In this document: in pieces, positions 1-11,588 of the stretch
Numbering within the stretch: position 1 is the first letter of the stretch
How the letters are laid out: every line of letters begins with the position of its first letter
Assembly: GCF_014356525.2 (NCBI RefSeq)
Contig: NC_052505.1
Span: forward strand, 20,377,318 to 20,441,317
Direction: 5' to 3'
Length of the DNA stretch: 64,000 bases
Origin: Nilaparvata lugens
Taxonomy: Eukaryota > Arthropoda > Insecta > Hemiptera > Delphacidae
Translations under genes and position numbers: made by a program
The notes under the pieces: generated by a model
The model's input: only the letters and a program-made list of their open reading frames with translations
Told to the model about the DNA's origin: nothing
Databases searched by the model: none

Positions 1-1149
1 ATAATGATCACACCTAATTCCACTTGTAAATCTTTTCACTTTCAAACACCTGAAGTATTCAACTTACAATCTCTTGAAAGTAAGGATAGCAATTGAAAGA
101 TCAACTATGAAATATTTAGTACAAAGTTTGATAGCTAGACTTTTACAACTCCGGTAGTAAACTATATATCGCATAGGTATTGCATAAAATAACAATAGGC
201 ATAGTTTGAATAATATCTGATATTATGAACTTAGTCACTACCTCCGTAAACAGACTTAGTTCGCACTGTGAAAATAATGATCACACCTAATTCCACTTGT
301 AAATCTTTCCACTTTCAAACACCTGAAGTATTCAACTTACAATCTCTTGAAAGTAAGGATAGCAATTGAAAGATCAACTATGAAATATTTAGTACAAAGT
401 TTGATAGCTAGACTTTTACAACGTCGGCAGTAAACTATATATCGCATAGGTATTGCATAAAATAACAAAAGGCCTAATTCGAATAATATCTGATATTTTA
501 ATTATATTCCATCGTATGTAATTCGAATATTTATCATTTTGCAGTAGGTATTACGTAGGTAATTTAATTAAAAATATTAATACAATAATTATTTTATTCT
601 TGTAGTACCGTACTGATTCTATATTCAATAAGAATCCATATAAATTCTATATTAATATATGTTTGTCAAATTCTATATTAAATTTTGTCAAATTACGCAA
701 AAATGTTCCAATTAATGGTGATTTGAGTGTGATATTTTTGTTTTTTATTCTGTTTTTAAACATCAAAATTTAAAATTCATAGTTTTCGTTGTTTTTTCAG
801 TGAAAATGGACTAAATTTTAGAAAAGTGAAACCATAACCCTATCTCTGACATTTAAAATTTTATCTAAATTTGGACAAAATTGGTACAAGGATTATCCTT
901 AGTTTTTCTCTCCCAATAAGTGCTCCTTTGTAAAAATTATATAAAATAAATATGTTACATATTCAATAATCAAAACGATACATAGTACAAAGTTTGATGG
1001 CAACACTTTTACAACTTCGGTAGTAAACTATATATCTCGTAGGTATTGCATAGAATAACAATAGGCCTAATTAAAATAATATCTGATATTTGAATTATAT
1101 CCCATCGTAGTCTATGTAATTCGAAAATTTATCATTCTTCAGTAGGTAT
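1..1149. repeat. 273-bp tandem repeat plus dispersed flanking repeat
   Basis: The sequence beginning ATAATGATCACACC at base 1 restarts at base 274, giving a 273-bp period. The second unit matches the first up to about base 475. Its second half recurs at about 975-1110. The following stretch, about 480-660, recurs at 1090-1149 and resumes at 1427-1560, where element A1 has split it. No open reading frame of note. This looks like a small satellite or locally duplicated block at the window edge and may extend beyond base 1. Confidence 0.8.
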
Positions 1150-1426
1150 CATAATAGAGAAACAATAGCGCAGTAGATATCCCATGGTATAGGGCGTTTA
1201 TGACGCAACTTTTACAGTTAACTCAAGCCGGTTACTGTTGACTACTGTCTTTTATTACTGATTTGGCCAGGTGAGAGTGTATGAACGGCACAATATGAGA
1301 GACTACCAGTGTCACACAGATTTACGGGAAATAACTACGTGGACTATCGGCTTGAGATAGCAGTACGAGTTCCGACATAAACGCCCAATACCATGGGATA
1401 TCTACCTATGCTATTGTTTCTCTATG
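1150..1426. mobile_element. TIR element family A, copy A1
   Basis: A 277-bp non-coding element with imperfect inverted ends. Both ends read CATA..GAGAAACAATAG followed by a sequence containing GATATCCCATGG. It is flanked by GTAT on both sides (1146-1149 and 1427-1430). The paralogous repeat at 541-560 lacks the element and has a single GTAT, so the boundaries and the 4-bp target duplication are visible directly. There is no transposase, so it is non-autonomous. Superfamily not assigned. Confidence 0.85.
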
Positions 1427-1737
1427 GTATTACGTAGGTAATATGATTAAAAATAATGTTTTGAAAATTATTTTATCCTAGTTGTACCGTACTGATTCTA
1501 TATTCAATAGGAATCAATATATTCTATATATGATACGTATTAATATATTTATACAATCTATATCCAATAAGTAGAAATATTCCTAATGCTACAGGCCAAG
1601 TAATAGTTTAAAAGATAACAATTTCCAACTCACCTCCCACCTCCAAATCCTCTGCAGCTTGTGTATGAATTATTATTCCATTTATTGAGAGAAAGAGAAA
1701 AATGCTAAAAAATGTTTGAATGATTTCATACATTATT
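1427..1737. repeat. Continuation of the repeat split by A1, then AT-rich sequence
   Basis: Bases 1427-1560 continue the repeat seen at 550-660 (shared GTACCGTACTGATTC and following text). Bases 1560-1737 are AT-rich with nothing recognised. Confidence 0.6.
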
Positions 1738-2085
1738 ATAACAGTTAACCTATCTAGTATGCTATTCTTCTACTATTATGCGGTAAATGAATTTGGAGAT
1801 TCTATTTGGAATGTTCGATCACACACAATTATCAACTTCTAAGAAGATCTCGAGCACAGATTTCCTTTCTTTAATAATCTATGGGTCTATATATCACTCA
1901 AGAATTATAACAGTTGATCTATCTAGTATGCTATTTTTATACTATATACGGTTAATAAATTTGAAGATTCTACTGAGAATGTTCGATCACACACAAATAT
2001 CAATTACTAAGAGGATTTTGAGCACAGATTTCCTTTTTATAATGATCTATGGGTCCATATACATATCACTCAAGGATTTTTAAAG
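1738..2085. repeat. Two-copy tandem duplication, 168-169 bp period
   Basis: ATAACAGTT at 1738 and 1907 starts two similar units, both containing ATGTTCGATCACACACAA and GAGCACAGATTTCCTTT. A 98-residue reading frame at 1787-2083 spans both units and therefore looks internally repeated. It has no hydrophobic or domain signature I recognise, so I treat it as non-coding. Confidence 0.7.
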
Positions 2086-2606
2086 GGGAAATTCAGATCT
2101 TTCACACAACAAAAATACCCGGCTCGTTGATTTGTCTATCTGAATAATATATATAGTAAGCTTATGCTATCACAGGAAAACCAAAGCTTCATTGTGATTC
2201 AAAAATTAATTTTTCTATAATTTATTCTATTAGTGGCAATGATTCAATCGCTATCATAATTGATGATAATTCGTTGTATTGGAATTGATCAATTTATTGA
2301 TTAGAAGCTTATAATGAGCTGCAATAGCAAAGATTTCATTTCCATGACCTTTGGAATCATGAATGGGAAATGCTATGAGCAAGATTTTATTGTATCTAAG
2401 TACCGTACCGATTAATAAGGAAATATGTTTTTGGTTTTTCCACATTTCGATTACATTTTGTGAATTTTCTAATGCATACGAGATATTTTAAGATAGTTAT
2501 GATTGAGATTATATGATGATAATTGAATTGAATCTATTTTCCGACTATAAGAACCCAGAGCTTAGAGTTAAAAAAATGGACTTAATTTTTCTTATTTTGG
2601 AAACAA
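2086..2606. other. No gene seen; AT-rich unique sequence
   Basis: About 520 bases of AT-rich sequence with no coding, RNA or repeat signal I can support. Confidence 0.5.
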
Positions 2607-3332
2607 AATATCGAGGCACCGAGCTTCGCTCGTTATTTATTTATTGATAAACAGATCATAATTCTTCAGAATGATTGGGGAAGGACTAACATCAGGCACA
2701 GCCCAAAACTGTTTCTTCCCCGAATTTTGATTTTAGGCCTACACCATGAATAGTCCAAAAAGTAGGTTATGTTCCATACACTGGAATTCAGGTCCAATTT
2801 TCAGTACAAACATTTTAAAAACAGAAACGTTCTAATTTAGATTTTTCACAAATCAAATTGAATAACAAAAAAACACTCACTAATCACTTAAAACTGAAAA
2901 CTTTTAACTTTGAAAATAATTACAATATACTCTAATTTAGAATGATATACCATGTCATGTCAACAAATCAGATCATTTTGATCAAGTCGATTAAAATTTC
3001 TAGATAATATTTCTGGTGAGATAAGCTGATCGATTCAATAGCTGAACATAATTCTGTCTCTCTCCCACACAGGCACCCGCATCTTCTGTTATCGACAGAC
3101 GACAAAATTATCATCCGTTTTTCCAAGGATGAATGATTATTATCATTTTCATGTCCTTCAGCTAGTTTTCCTAGGGATGAGACCTAGTGCAATCGAATTT
3201 TTATATCATAAACCTACTATGTTCCAAATTTAGTGTGATCGTTAGAGCCTTTTTCGAGATCCATTGGACATAAATATATAACCATATAAATAACCAAATA
3301 TATACAGAAATTGCTCGCTTAATATAATAGGA
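2607..3332 (-). mobile_element. Helitron-like family C, copy C1 (long subfamily)
   Basis: Read on the minus strand it begins TCCTATTATATTAAGCGAGC after an A. It ends with a CGAGC-GAA-GCTCG hairpin followed by a CCGATATT-type terminus. The body contains the family text CTAACGATTTTCACG in variant form. An internal module with GGCACAGCCCAAAACTG resembles retroposon J, which defines the long subfamily shared with C6 and C7. Non-coding. Confidence 0.75.
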
Positions 3333-3539
3333 TTTGGTTTCAGAGAGTAAACAAATAATTCTTTTTTATTTATTTGATATCACTTGAAGACAACAGTTTG
3401 ATCTTTCAATATCACTATCCCAATCTTCAAGGGATTTTAATTTTGAGCCACTTTCAGCCTCACATATCAAACAAAGAGTAATAACATTGTGCCTTTGATT
3501 TCCCATATGATAGACGATAATCACTGAGGTGCAGTCTAG

Positions 3540-4010
3540 GCTACCTGATGACGTAATCAGGCAATATTGCAGCAAGACAGAGCCCGGTGAAGCGTGCCAC
3601 AAAGGGAAAACGCGCGTGAAAACGTATAAAAGTCACGTGTCAAAGTGTTAGTAGTCGCTCTCTCGAGGGACGCTTCACGGCTCCCACACCATCGCTCATA
3701 AGTCGGCGACTGCAATCACTCTTTGTTTTTGCCGTCGCGTTAGGACCCTCAAAGGAGTTTCGGGCCGCTTTGTTTTACGAGGAAACACGGGTTATTGCAC
3801 CCGGAGGAGCGCGGCAACCTGGATTGAAAGACAAGGCCCATCATCGCATTTCCCAAGCGCTCTCACTCACTCTCTCTCTCTCTCGGCGGGTATGGTTTTT
3901 GTTTTATTACATTTTGGAGACAGGAGAGCCTGTATGCCACCATGACGCGCAAAATCAATCTGCGAGACGTCTTCTGCAGCGCTCCTTATTTTTGTAGCTC
4001 GTTGATTTCA
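3540..4010 (+). promoter_or_regulatory. Candidate core promoter or first-exon region
   Basis: This GC-richer patch stands out from AT-rich surroundings and I found no copy of it elsewhere in the window. It holds a TATAAAA at 3625-3631 and a CACGTG E-box at 3634-3639. A CT dinucleotide run follows near 3868-3887. A 75-residue frame at 3770-3997 is rich in Arg, Ser and Leu and resembles no family I know. The patch could be a promoter and untranslated exon, but no splice-linked coding exon is visible downstream. Confidence 0.3.
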
Positions 4011-4281
4011 TCTTTGTACGTTTCCTATTTCGATATAACAGGAAAATATCAAGGGAAACATTTGATCAGCCACAAACAGTGATGCTGCAAAGGTAGCGAA
4101 GGAATTGTCTTTGTCACTGAAAGCAGAAATATAACTTATTGCAAGAAAAATTCATAGCAGGCAACTTATATTCATAATATGACTTCTTACAACTGCCGAT
4201 ATGACAAAGTAACATAATATGAAAATACGGTAGTCTTACATGGAATATACAGTCATATAAAAAATATTCCCTCTAATAATT

Positions 4282-4709
4282 ACTTGTAGTTCTGTGAACA
4301 GTAGACATCACGCAGTATTCTCATCCACAAGTACCTGATTGAAACTATAGACCTTATGGAAATACAGCAATAGACTGGCTTCTCCACACATCTGTGTAAT
4401 CACTTGTCAGCTGATTTATGATGAATAATATTCTATAGTCTGATTTTCACTCTATTGGCGTATGAAGGAGGCTTTTTTTTTCTTTTATATTATGCTTGAA
4501 ATGCAAAATTTCCAAAAACCTTGTATATACGTCGACGCGCAATTAAAAAAGGAGCATACCTGTCAAATTTCATGAAAATCTATCACCGCGTTTCGCCGTA
4601 AATGCGCAACATATATAAACATATGAACATTTTGACATTTTAACATTTAAACATTAAGAGAAATGCCAAACCGTCGACTTGAATCTTAGACCTCACTTCA
4701 CTCGGTCAA
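4282..4709 (-). mobile_element. Helitron-like family B, copy B1
   Basis: The minus-strand copy begins TTGACCGAGTGAAGTGAGG after an A. It ends GTTCACAGAACTACAAG before T, where other copies end CTAG. The GTTC-ACA-GAAC hairpin just before the end is intact. Its interior (AATGCGCAACATATA, CTGTGTAATCACTTG) matches B4 and B5. Non-coding, about 428 bp. Confidence 0.8.
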
Positions 4710-5105
4710 TTATGATATCAGTTCTCTTATGCTAAAATATAGTGTAGTCTATTATAGAAGTTATCGATTCATTCTCGGTAAATCTTCAGCCATCCTCAAT
4801 TGATTCATGCATTATTTCCTCAAATTATTGTGCTGGCACTCATGAATTTTTATCATTTAAATAGTGTTTTACACAAGTTCTTGAACCATTCTTAGTGAAT
4901 CATCAGTCATCTTTAATTGAGCAAAAACCAAAAAGTCATCTCATCCATACAGTTTTCGAAGAAAATTTTTCAATAAGAGTGTTGAATCTATTGTGTGATT
5001 GTTATAATGAGTTTGGAAAATGTTATTTCATAACTACACACATTCCATAATGTTACACAGAGTCAACAATGTTCTTATTCATTTATTGCATGCCTGTCTT
5101 GTTAT
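4710..5105. other. No gene seen; AT-rich
   Basis: About 400 bases between two elements, with short internal similarities (TGAATCATCAGTCATC-like text at 4785 and 4898) but no coding or RNA signal. Confidence 0.5.
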
Positions 5106-5704
5106 AGTCAATTTCGAGCTTATTTTCAATTTTAGGTGGAAATCTTGCTGAACATTAATTGTAGAGATTTTCATGCTCAATCTTCTCCACTCAAAATTTC
5201 CTGTTTAAATTGTATATGAAGCCTGATAATTGGGAATCTGAGATCAAACTTTGCATACATGGGGCGGAGCTCCTGAAATTTTTACAGATATGTGACTTGT
5301 GGCAGTTGATAGAGCTTATCAATGACTATTTTAGGTATGAATTTGATCAAAATCGTTGAAGCCGTTTTCGAGAAAATCGCGAAAAAACCCTGTTTTTGAC
5401 AACATTTTCACCATTTTTGCCGCCATCTTGAATCGCATTTGATCGAAATTGTTCGTGTCGGATCCTTATGTTGTAAGGACCATAAATTTCAAATTTCAAG
5501 TCTTTCCGTTAATTGGGAGATGAGATATCGTGTACACAGACGCACATACACTCATACACACACACACATACAGACAAATACCCAAAAACCACTTTTTTGG
5601 ATTTAGGAGACCTCGAAGCGTATAGAAATTTATAAATTGGGGTACCTTAATTTTTTTCGGGAAGCAATACTTTCCTTACCTATGGTAATAGGGCAAGGAA
5701 AGTA
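5106..5704 (+). mobile_element. Helitron-like family D, copy D1 (5' truncated)
   Basis: Matches D3 from the text CAATTTCGAGCTTATTTTCA onward. It carries a CA-rich microsatellite near 5540-5572 and ends in a long hairpin at 5668-5704. The 10-bp stem arms of that hairpin, TACTTTCCTT and AAGGAAAGTA, are perfect. The 5' third seen in D3 is missing. Non-coding. Confidence 0.8.
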
Positions 5705-6944
5705 AAAATAAACAAATGAAATTCTGGCTTGAATCTGTGACGAAACTTATATTAATCACACTATCTGAAAAACATTTCATTCCCTTCAACATGAAATTAG
5801 AGAACAATAATTACGGAGGTGAATTTACCATGACATCAAGAGCTGTAATATATCTCCCATATAGACACATAGAGACTCCCGTATGAGGCACAAGCTTGGT
5901 GTCGGGTCAGAAAGTGTGCAGTGTGAGAGCAGTGATTAGGTTGAGATGAAAGGGTTGAGTTGCCGCCGTGCCAGTATGAGCTTTGGATGGGAGGGTAGCG
6001 TAGTGTCGCGAGGGGAGGGATCTGGGGTGTAGATGGACCTGTTGAGAGTTGTGTCGTCGACTTAACGACGACGAGCGAAGATACGCGACGCGAATCAAGA
6101 ATGGAAAATTGCGAGGGCGTCGGAGCTTTCTCAGTGTCAGAGTTGTGTGAGTTCGTGTCTAAAGTAAAGGACGGACGGACATGTTCCCCTTCCAACAGAC
6201 AAGGATAGAGGGACTGTATCTCCTTCCAACTCTTAGAACACGAAGTTTGTGTCTGCTGTCGCTCCAGGAGGTGATTTCTTGTTATTTTCAATCCCGCCCC
6301 GACAGAGCAGGAAAAGCCCGACACAAAATTCCGATCGCTCCAAGTTAGTTTCATACGGTTAATGAATCGGTTCCCACCATCCGATCTGAGGGGGAAATTT
6401 AATTACCACGGATAACAATATGGAAAGACTGCGAGACTGTCACTGATGGCAAGAAGGCAAGCCGCAAAGTCGAAGCCATTGTCATGTCGTCGCAACTCGA
6501 AATTAGCAGTTGCCGACGTTTGGAATTAGAGTTTGCCTAACCTCAGACCGTTTAACTGATTTCTTCCCTTTCCAGATACCAGATATGTTATCAGTTACCC
6601 CAATATCATTAACCAGTTATATTATAACCCCGACACATATCATTATTATAGTGGAGTATCATAATTAGAACTAAGTTTATTATTATATTATTATTAGCGT
6701 ATGGCTTTCAATGGTGGGATATCAACTAAATCATCATCATTATCGGTCGTCCGACGCTTCTTCTCCAATCGGATTTGTAGTGCCAATAAGCTTGAATTGG
6801 AAGTCTATTTACTGGCATACGAAGTAGATGACTAGACCAGTCTTCTCTACTTTTCTTCAATATTTGCAATGAAGACTCTACATTTAGTCCATCATTCAAT
6901 CAACTATATGATTTGCTGTATTGTGTTGAATAAATAGAATATTA
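5705..6944. other. Unique sequence with a GC-richer patch; no clear gene
   Basis: Bases 5880-6550 are GC-richer than their surroundings and not repeated in the window. A 172-residue minus-strand frame at 5836-6354 is rich in Ser, Thr, His and Pro and shows no domain I recognise. I cannot tell an untranslated exon or promoter from chance. Bases 6687-6722 hold a short dispersed repeat (TTAGCGTATG, CTTTCAATGGTGGG) that recurs at 7654-7684. Confidence 0.35.
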
Positions 6945-7575
6945 TTGACCAAAGCGAAGCTGAGGTCTTAGTTTCGACTCGATCGGCTTCTGTCTGTTTG
7001 TTTGTTTGTACCGCAGTTATTGTCCGATTTGGATGAAATTTGGTATGCAAGTTCTTTGAAACAAGGCGCAGAAACGTATGATTTTTGGTAAGACCTCCGG
7101 TTTTTTGTAATATTCAAAAAACTGTAGAATAACCTCAAAAGTTAATTTTTCGTATCTTTGAAGATGAGTTTAATATTGATTCCACTTTTCATAAAAAAAT
7201 CATTAGCAACCTCCTGTCATTGTCACCAACAAGCCAATCTTATTTAGAATCATTTTCCGTCTCACCATCGTCTGTGAGACAATTCATCATCTAAATTGCC
7301 TACTGCATATTCTATTTTTCCGTCAGTTGACCGATTTGTTTTAATTAATAGAAAAGTTGTAATATATGTTTATATTGTAAATATGGAGACGATATAAAGG
7401 TACATCCTTGATAAGTCCGGTGTTCCTGCAAACAGTGTCTCTAGCACTTTCAATGGAGAAAATAATAGATGAAATGGCTAAATCTTCACAACATACTGTA
7501 CTTACTGTACTGGCACTTCTCATTAGATTGAAAGTTGTATTCATGAGCGAGGTCTACTGTTCGCAGAACTACTAG
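6945..7575 (+). mobile_element. Helitron-like family B, copy B2
   Basis: Starts TTGACCAAAGCGAAGCTGAGG after an A and ends GTTCGCAGAACTACTAG before a T. The middle is diverged from B1 and B5, with GTCTGTTTGTTTGTACCGC and GATGAAATTTGG motifs resembling those in B3. Non-coding; same termini, so the same family or a sister of it. Confidence 0.7.
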
Positions 7576-7874
7576 TAGCTATTATTACCATAAGGTGGAA
7601 TAAATACATGTATATATGAAGATTGAGTTGATCGACTTTTACTCAAACTATTATTATTAGCGTATGTTTTTCAATGGTGGGGAGACCCAAGGCTATTTCC
7701 ACCTCGCCGTATATAGTCCAAAGTTCCCTAATGGAAAAGCGGACCCCAGTTTATTATAAGCAAATTCTTTTGTTTGTGTATTATAATAATTATGTATATG
7801 TTTTGCAAATAAACTGCTCTGGTTACAGTTTGGTTACTGCTCTGGTTGATTAGCAATCAGAGGAGTTATTATTA

Positions 7875-8269
7875 TCCTATTATATTAAGCTAGCAATTTC
7901 TGTATTTTTATATATTTATATCTGGTTATTTATGTTCAACGGATCTCAAAAACAGCTCCAACGATTTTCACGAAATTAGGAACATAGTAGGTTTATGATA
8001 TAAAAATTCGATTGCACTAGGTCTCATCCTTGGGGAAACTTGCTGAACTACATTAAAAGGATAATTCAAGGCTGAAAAACTGTGGATAGTAAAAAAGTGA
8101 GTGAGCGAGTGAGTATATGAAAAATCAAAATATCGCATCCCCGAAATTCATAATATGTCATCTTCATTCATAGCCAACTGTGAATAATATAAACACGATC
8201 ATTTTAGAGAATTGTGTTCTGTTTATCAATAAATAGAAATAACGAGCGAAGCTCGGTGCCCCGATATTT
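7875..8269 (+). mobile_element. Helitron-like family C, copy C2 (short subfamily)
   Basis: Begins TCCTATTATATTAAGCTAGC after an A. It carries CGATTTTCACGAAATTAGG and ends with CGAGC-GAA-GCTCG plus GGTGCCCCGATAT before T. About 395 bp, non-coding, without the J-like module. Confidence 0.8.
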
Positions 8270-8860
8270 ATTAGTTATACTGAATCGTGAATGGAGTTTA
8301 ATTTAATGTAATGTAAATGAATTTCAATGAATTTAATGGAGTGTAATATAATTATTTTTTTGTTTTCCTTTTTCATGGTACTGTTATGCTATCAGATATG
8401 TCATCAAAGCTCGTTCTGGAATTTGTCTGTGAGTCTTTCTATGTTTGTATCGGATCGAATGTGATCAAGTTGTGATACATGGAGTAGTTCAGTAATTTTG
8501 TATCTATTCACTTACAAGAATTACAGAACATGGATGGAACTCGTATCACACATTTCGAATCTATTGTTCCAGATGCATGTAATTCTGATAGCATTCAAGC
8601 AAGATAGTTTTTCGTAATAAAAAACCTTCATAACGTTAACATGGTAGTTGTCGGTATCTGAAAATTTAAGTTTAATACTATGTAGTTTTAGTTTTAGTTT
8701 AATTTTCGTCATGTAACACTACATAATCAAGCAAAGCTTGAAAGTATATGATACGTCAAAAAGTATTGAGTACAATAGTCAAAAAAAAGTAATCATAAAA
8801 TAGAGAAAAAAAGAAGAAAATCAGAACATACAATGTAGTTGAAAATATATGCTAGCAAAA
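8270..8860. other. No gene seen
   Basis: AT-rich unique sequence containing low-complexity stretches such as repeated AATGGAGTTTAATTTAATGT-like text near 8290-8345. No supported feature. Confidence 0.5.
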
Positions 8861-8864
8861 AACA

Positions 8865-9190
8865 CCTACACGCGCCAACAGTTGAAGCTTTCCTCTACAC
8901 TGTACGGAGATGCATCGACCAATTTAGCTTTTATTGCATTTTTAAACCTTTTTGGGCTGCAATACATTTTATTTCAATAGGAACAGAGTTATAAGCTCTT
9001 AGTCCGCTATAATGTGGCCCTTTCTCTAAGCTTGCGGTTCTGTGTTGCGGGTACTGAAGATGAACTATCTGGTTTCTAGTATTGTAACTATGATGGATAT
9101 GACTCTCTCTTAATATCTTCTCGTTTTTCTTCGTCATAGTTGCAATTTCGAGGAAGTACAGTGCAGGAAATTTAATAATTCTAAGTCTTC
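8865..9190 (-). pseudogene. Non-LTR retrotransposon RT C-terminal remnant
   Basis: The minus-strand translation of 8931-9137 contains HHSYNTRNQ, PQHRTASLEKGPHYSGLRAYN and VPIEIK. This is the pattern found after the RT domain in many insect jockey-like or CR1-like non-LTR elements. Upstream in the same frame is a stretch reading FPALYFLEIATM. Downstream the conserved continuation (KLVDASPYSVEES) is in another frame, so a frameshift lies near 8935-8945. Only the tail survives. It abuts D2 directly. Confidence 0.7.
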
Positions 9191-9410
9191 TGAAATTTCA
9201 AGTCATTCCGTTGAATGGGAGATGAGAAATCGTGTACACAGACACACATACACTCATACACACAGACACACACATACAGACCAATACCCAAAAACCACTT
9301 TTTTGGACTCAGAGGACCTTGAGACGTATAGAAATTTGGAAATTGGGGTACCTTAATTTTTTTCGGAAAGCGATACTTTCCTCACCTATGGTAATAGGGC
9401 AAGGAAAGTA
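9191..9410 (+). mobile_element. Family D 3' fragment, copy D2
   Basis: Only the 3' 220 bases of family D are present: CATTCCGTTGAATGGGAGATG, a CA-rich tract, CCAAAAACCACTTTTTTGG, and the terminal hairpin at 9374-9410 with intact stem arms. Confidence 0.75.
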
Positions 9411-10875
9411 AAAAGGCTGCCAGAAATCATGAAGAGACTACATAATCATCAGAAGATTCAAGCTCTACACGTGAACTCTATAACAGTCAGGAGACTCAGA
9501 AGGAAGAAGATTACAGATCTCGTGTAAATGTAGCATAGTGTTAGTAAGTAATACTGAAAGTAACAGTGCATGGGCATTGCTCACTTAGACTGTGAAGGAG
9601 TGATATACCCCTTTAGTATCTAACTTCAACCTATTAATTCTAGCTACAATTAAAGTGTTCATTAACCACAGTGTTAGATTGCACTCAAATTACAAGAAAA
9701 AAAGTTTATCAATAATCTGAATATCAGTTAACTCCAGGACTGCAGATGAAGAATGAGAGAGTAATTTCCTCATTGAAATCTATCTTCATTTAGGAAGTTC
9801 ATCGTTAGTGGAAATCTACATTGATATTCTAGAGGTTTGTGTACATTACTCATCGACCATCGTTATTTTGAGAATTGATATTGCAAGTGGATGTGGCTGA
9901 CAGGTGAATGGACTTGAAATGTGGAGGAAAGCATTTCTCTGTCAGGTTGCATTGAAATGATGATGATGCGAATAGAATTTGAGCCCGGCCGATAAGGTTT
10001 ACTAGCTCGGAGGCACAATGCGGATGTCCTATTGGAGTATTCAGAAATCAATGTAACTCAGTAGGCTATTGCCGAAATAATGGATTGTACTCCAATCAGT
10101 CGAGAATATGCCCTTGAACTGTCTTATTTATTGAATTGGATTGTGCTGTTAATGTTCTCAGATTACACTCAATTGTAACAGAATTTGATTGAACACTATT
10201 CAATTCAAATGAATTGATAAATTCATCTGATTCTAAGATTATTTATTTATTTATTTGGTTACTAACAATACAATGATCAGAAAAGAAAAAACAGATTAAT
10301 CCGATTTGTATGATTAATTTATTTATTATATTCAATATGGAACAAGGAAGATCTTATTCCATTTCTAAACTTGAATCTCATTATTCAAAATTCAAATGAA
10401 TGGTATTCTAAATCTTCAAGCTTTTATGAATTAGATATGGAATGCCTTATAGTTAATATTTGACTATTTGCGAACAGTTTGAATAATGTTATATTATTAT
10501 ACAATAATTTCAATCTGAAACTATACTATAGGATTATTGTAATTGATTGGTGATGAATTCATATCTTTTCGCATGGTGCATTCTGTCTATTAGTGTTGAA
10601 ACTTTTGGCGAATGAGATTTGATTCGATTCGAGTTTACAAAGTATTACATGATATTAATATAGCAGTGGATGTACGAGTATTGTACAAAAATATATTCAA
10701 CTTTATTCTTTTTTTATTGGTCCATCTCGATTTTATCAATCAAGTTGCTACAATTCATATTTTAACTCTTGCTGGAATTCATATACAGTATTTATGGGAA
10801 ATCTATAATTATTAAAGAATTTGAGTCATCTTCACGACCTTACAATCTATTTGAGCCTTCATATTCATGCTTTCG
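9411..10875. other. No gene seen
   Basis: Mostly AT-rich unique sequence. Bases 9413-9527 translate to a basic stretch (KRLPEIMKRLHNHQK) that could be retrotransposon debris, but I cannot assign it. A TTTATTTATTTATT run at 10239-10257 resembles a minus-strand retroposon tail. Confidence 0.4.
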
Positions 10876-10915
10876 AAGTCTTCAAGTGCGCACAGACTTA
10901 CGCTCTGCTCCGCAA
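10876..10915. mobile_element. Solo arm of TIR family F
   Basis: GTGCGCACAGACTTACGCTC followed by TGCTCCGC matches the inverted right arm of F4 (58935-58972). No convincing partner arm was found, so this is an isolated end. Confidence 0.5.
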
Positions 10916-11276
10916 ACGAAAGTTTTGACAGACAGACAAAACATATTTACTTAAAAAAAAATTGCAATCTACAAAGTAATAATCTTATGTACTAATTTTC
11001 AATATAGCAGAGTACCACGAGCAGATCGCTGGTTGAGCAAGAACAGAACGCAAACAGAGCGCGAGCTTGGCAAGTTCCTAGGACGAACTAACATCAACAT
11101 AAAATGCAATAAACATATTATTTATAATCGATTTATTACAAAAACATAATCTTTATTAGGCTACCCAGCAATTCTGGTCAAAATATTTTATTTAGTTTTG
11201 TCACCCGATCAGCTGGGTTGAATATATCACATTTACGAGGTTAGTTTACTGTTGTAGCATATTGAAGTCAACTATA
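10916..11276. other. No gene seen
   Basis: AT-rich sequence. ACAGAACGCAAACAGAGCGCG near 11043 is slightly GC-rich but unexplained. Confidence 0.4.
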
Positions 11277-11588
11277 AAGGTGCGTACAGATATACGCGCC
11301 GCGAAAATGAGCAATTCACTTTTAATCAGCTGATGCCAAGCTTTTGATATCTATATCTTATACCGTTTCTGTGAAAATACAAATGTAGTCAGCTGATTAA
11401 AAGTGAATTGCTCATGCTCGCGGCACGTATATCTGTAAGCACTTTGAGACAAGCGCGCGATCATCTTGCGAACATATTGCGAACCTCTTGCGAACCTCTC
11501 GCGTAACTTTAATCGTAACGTTCATAATCGGAGCGTGTTCGGAGCGTGCTTGGAGCATGTTCGTAGTGCGTATATCTGTACGTACCTT
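11277..11588. mobile_element. TIR/MITE family F, copy F1
   Basis: The left end AGGTGCGTACAGATATACGC is mirrored at 11566-11588. A second inner inversion (GCAATTCACTTTTAATCAGC against its complement at 11391-11415) makes the first half a near palindrome. The flanks are TAA and TTA. Similar to F2 and F3 in the inner part. Non-coding; a 3-bp TAA-like target and AGGTGCG ends suggest a Harbinger-type MITE. Confidence 0.75.

Noticed and set aside
1787..2083. 98-residue frame that looks internally repeated
   Set aside because: The repeat is a DNA duplication of 168-169 bp in AT-rich sequence; no domain or conserved start.
5836..6354. 172-residue minus-strand open frame
   Set aside because: No recognisable domain, biased Ser/Thr/Pro/His composition and an overlapping second frame. 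GC-richer DNA makes long frames by chance. No splice or homology support.
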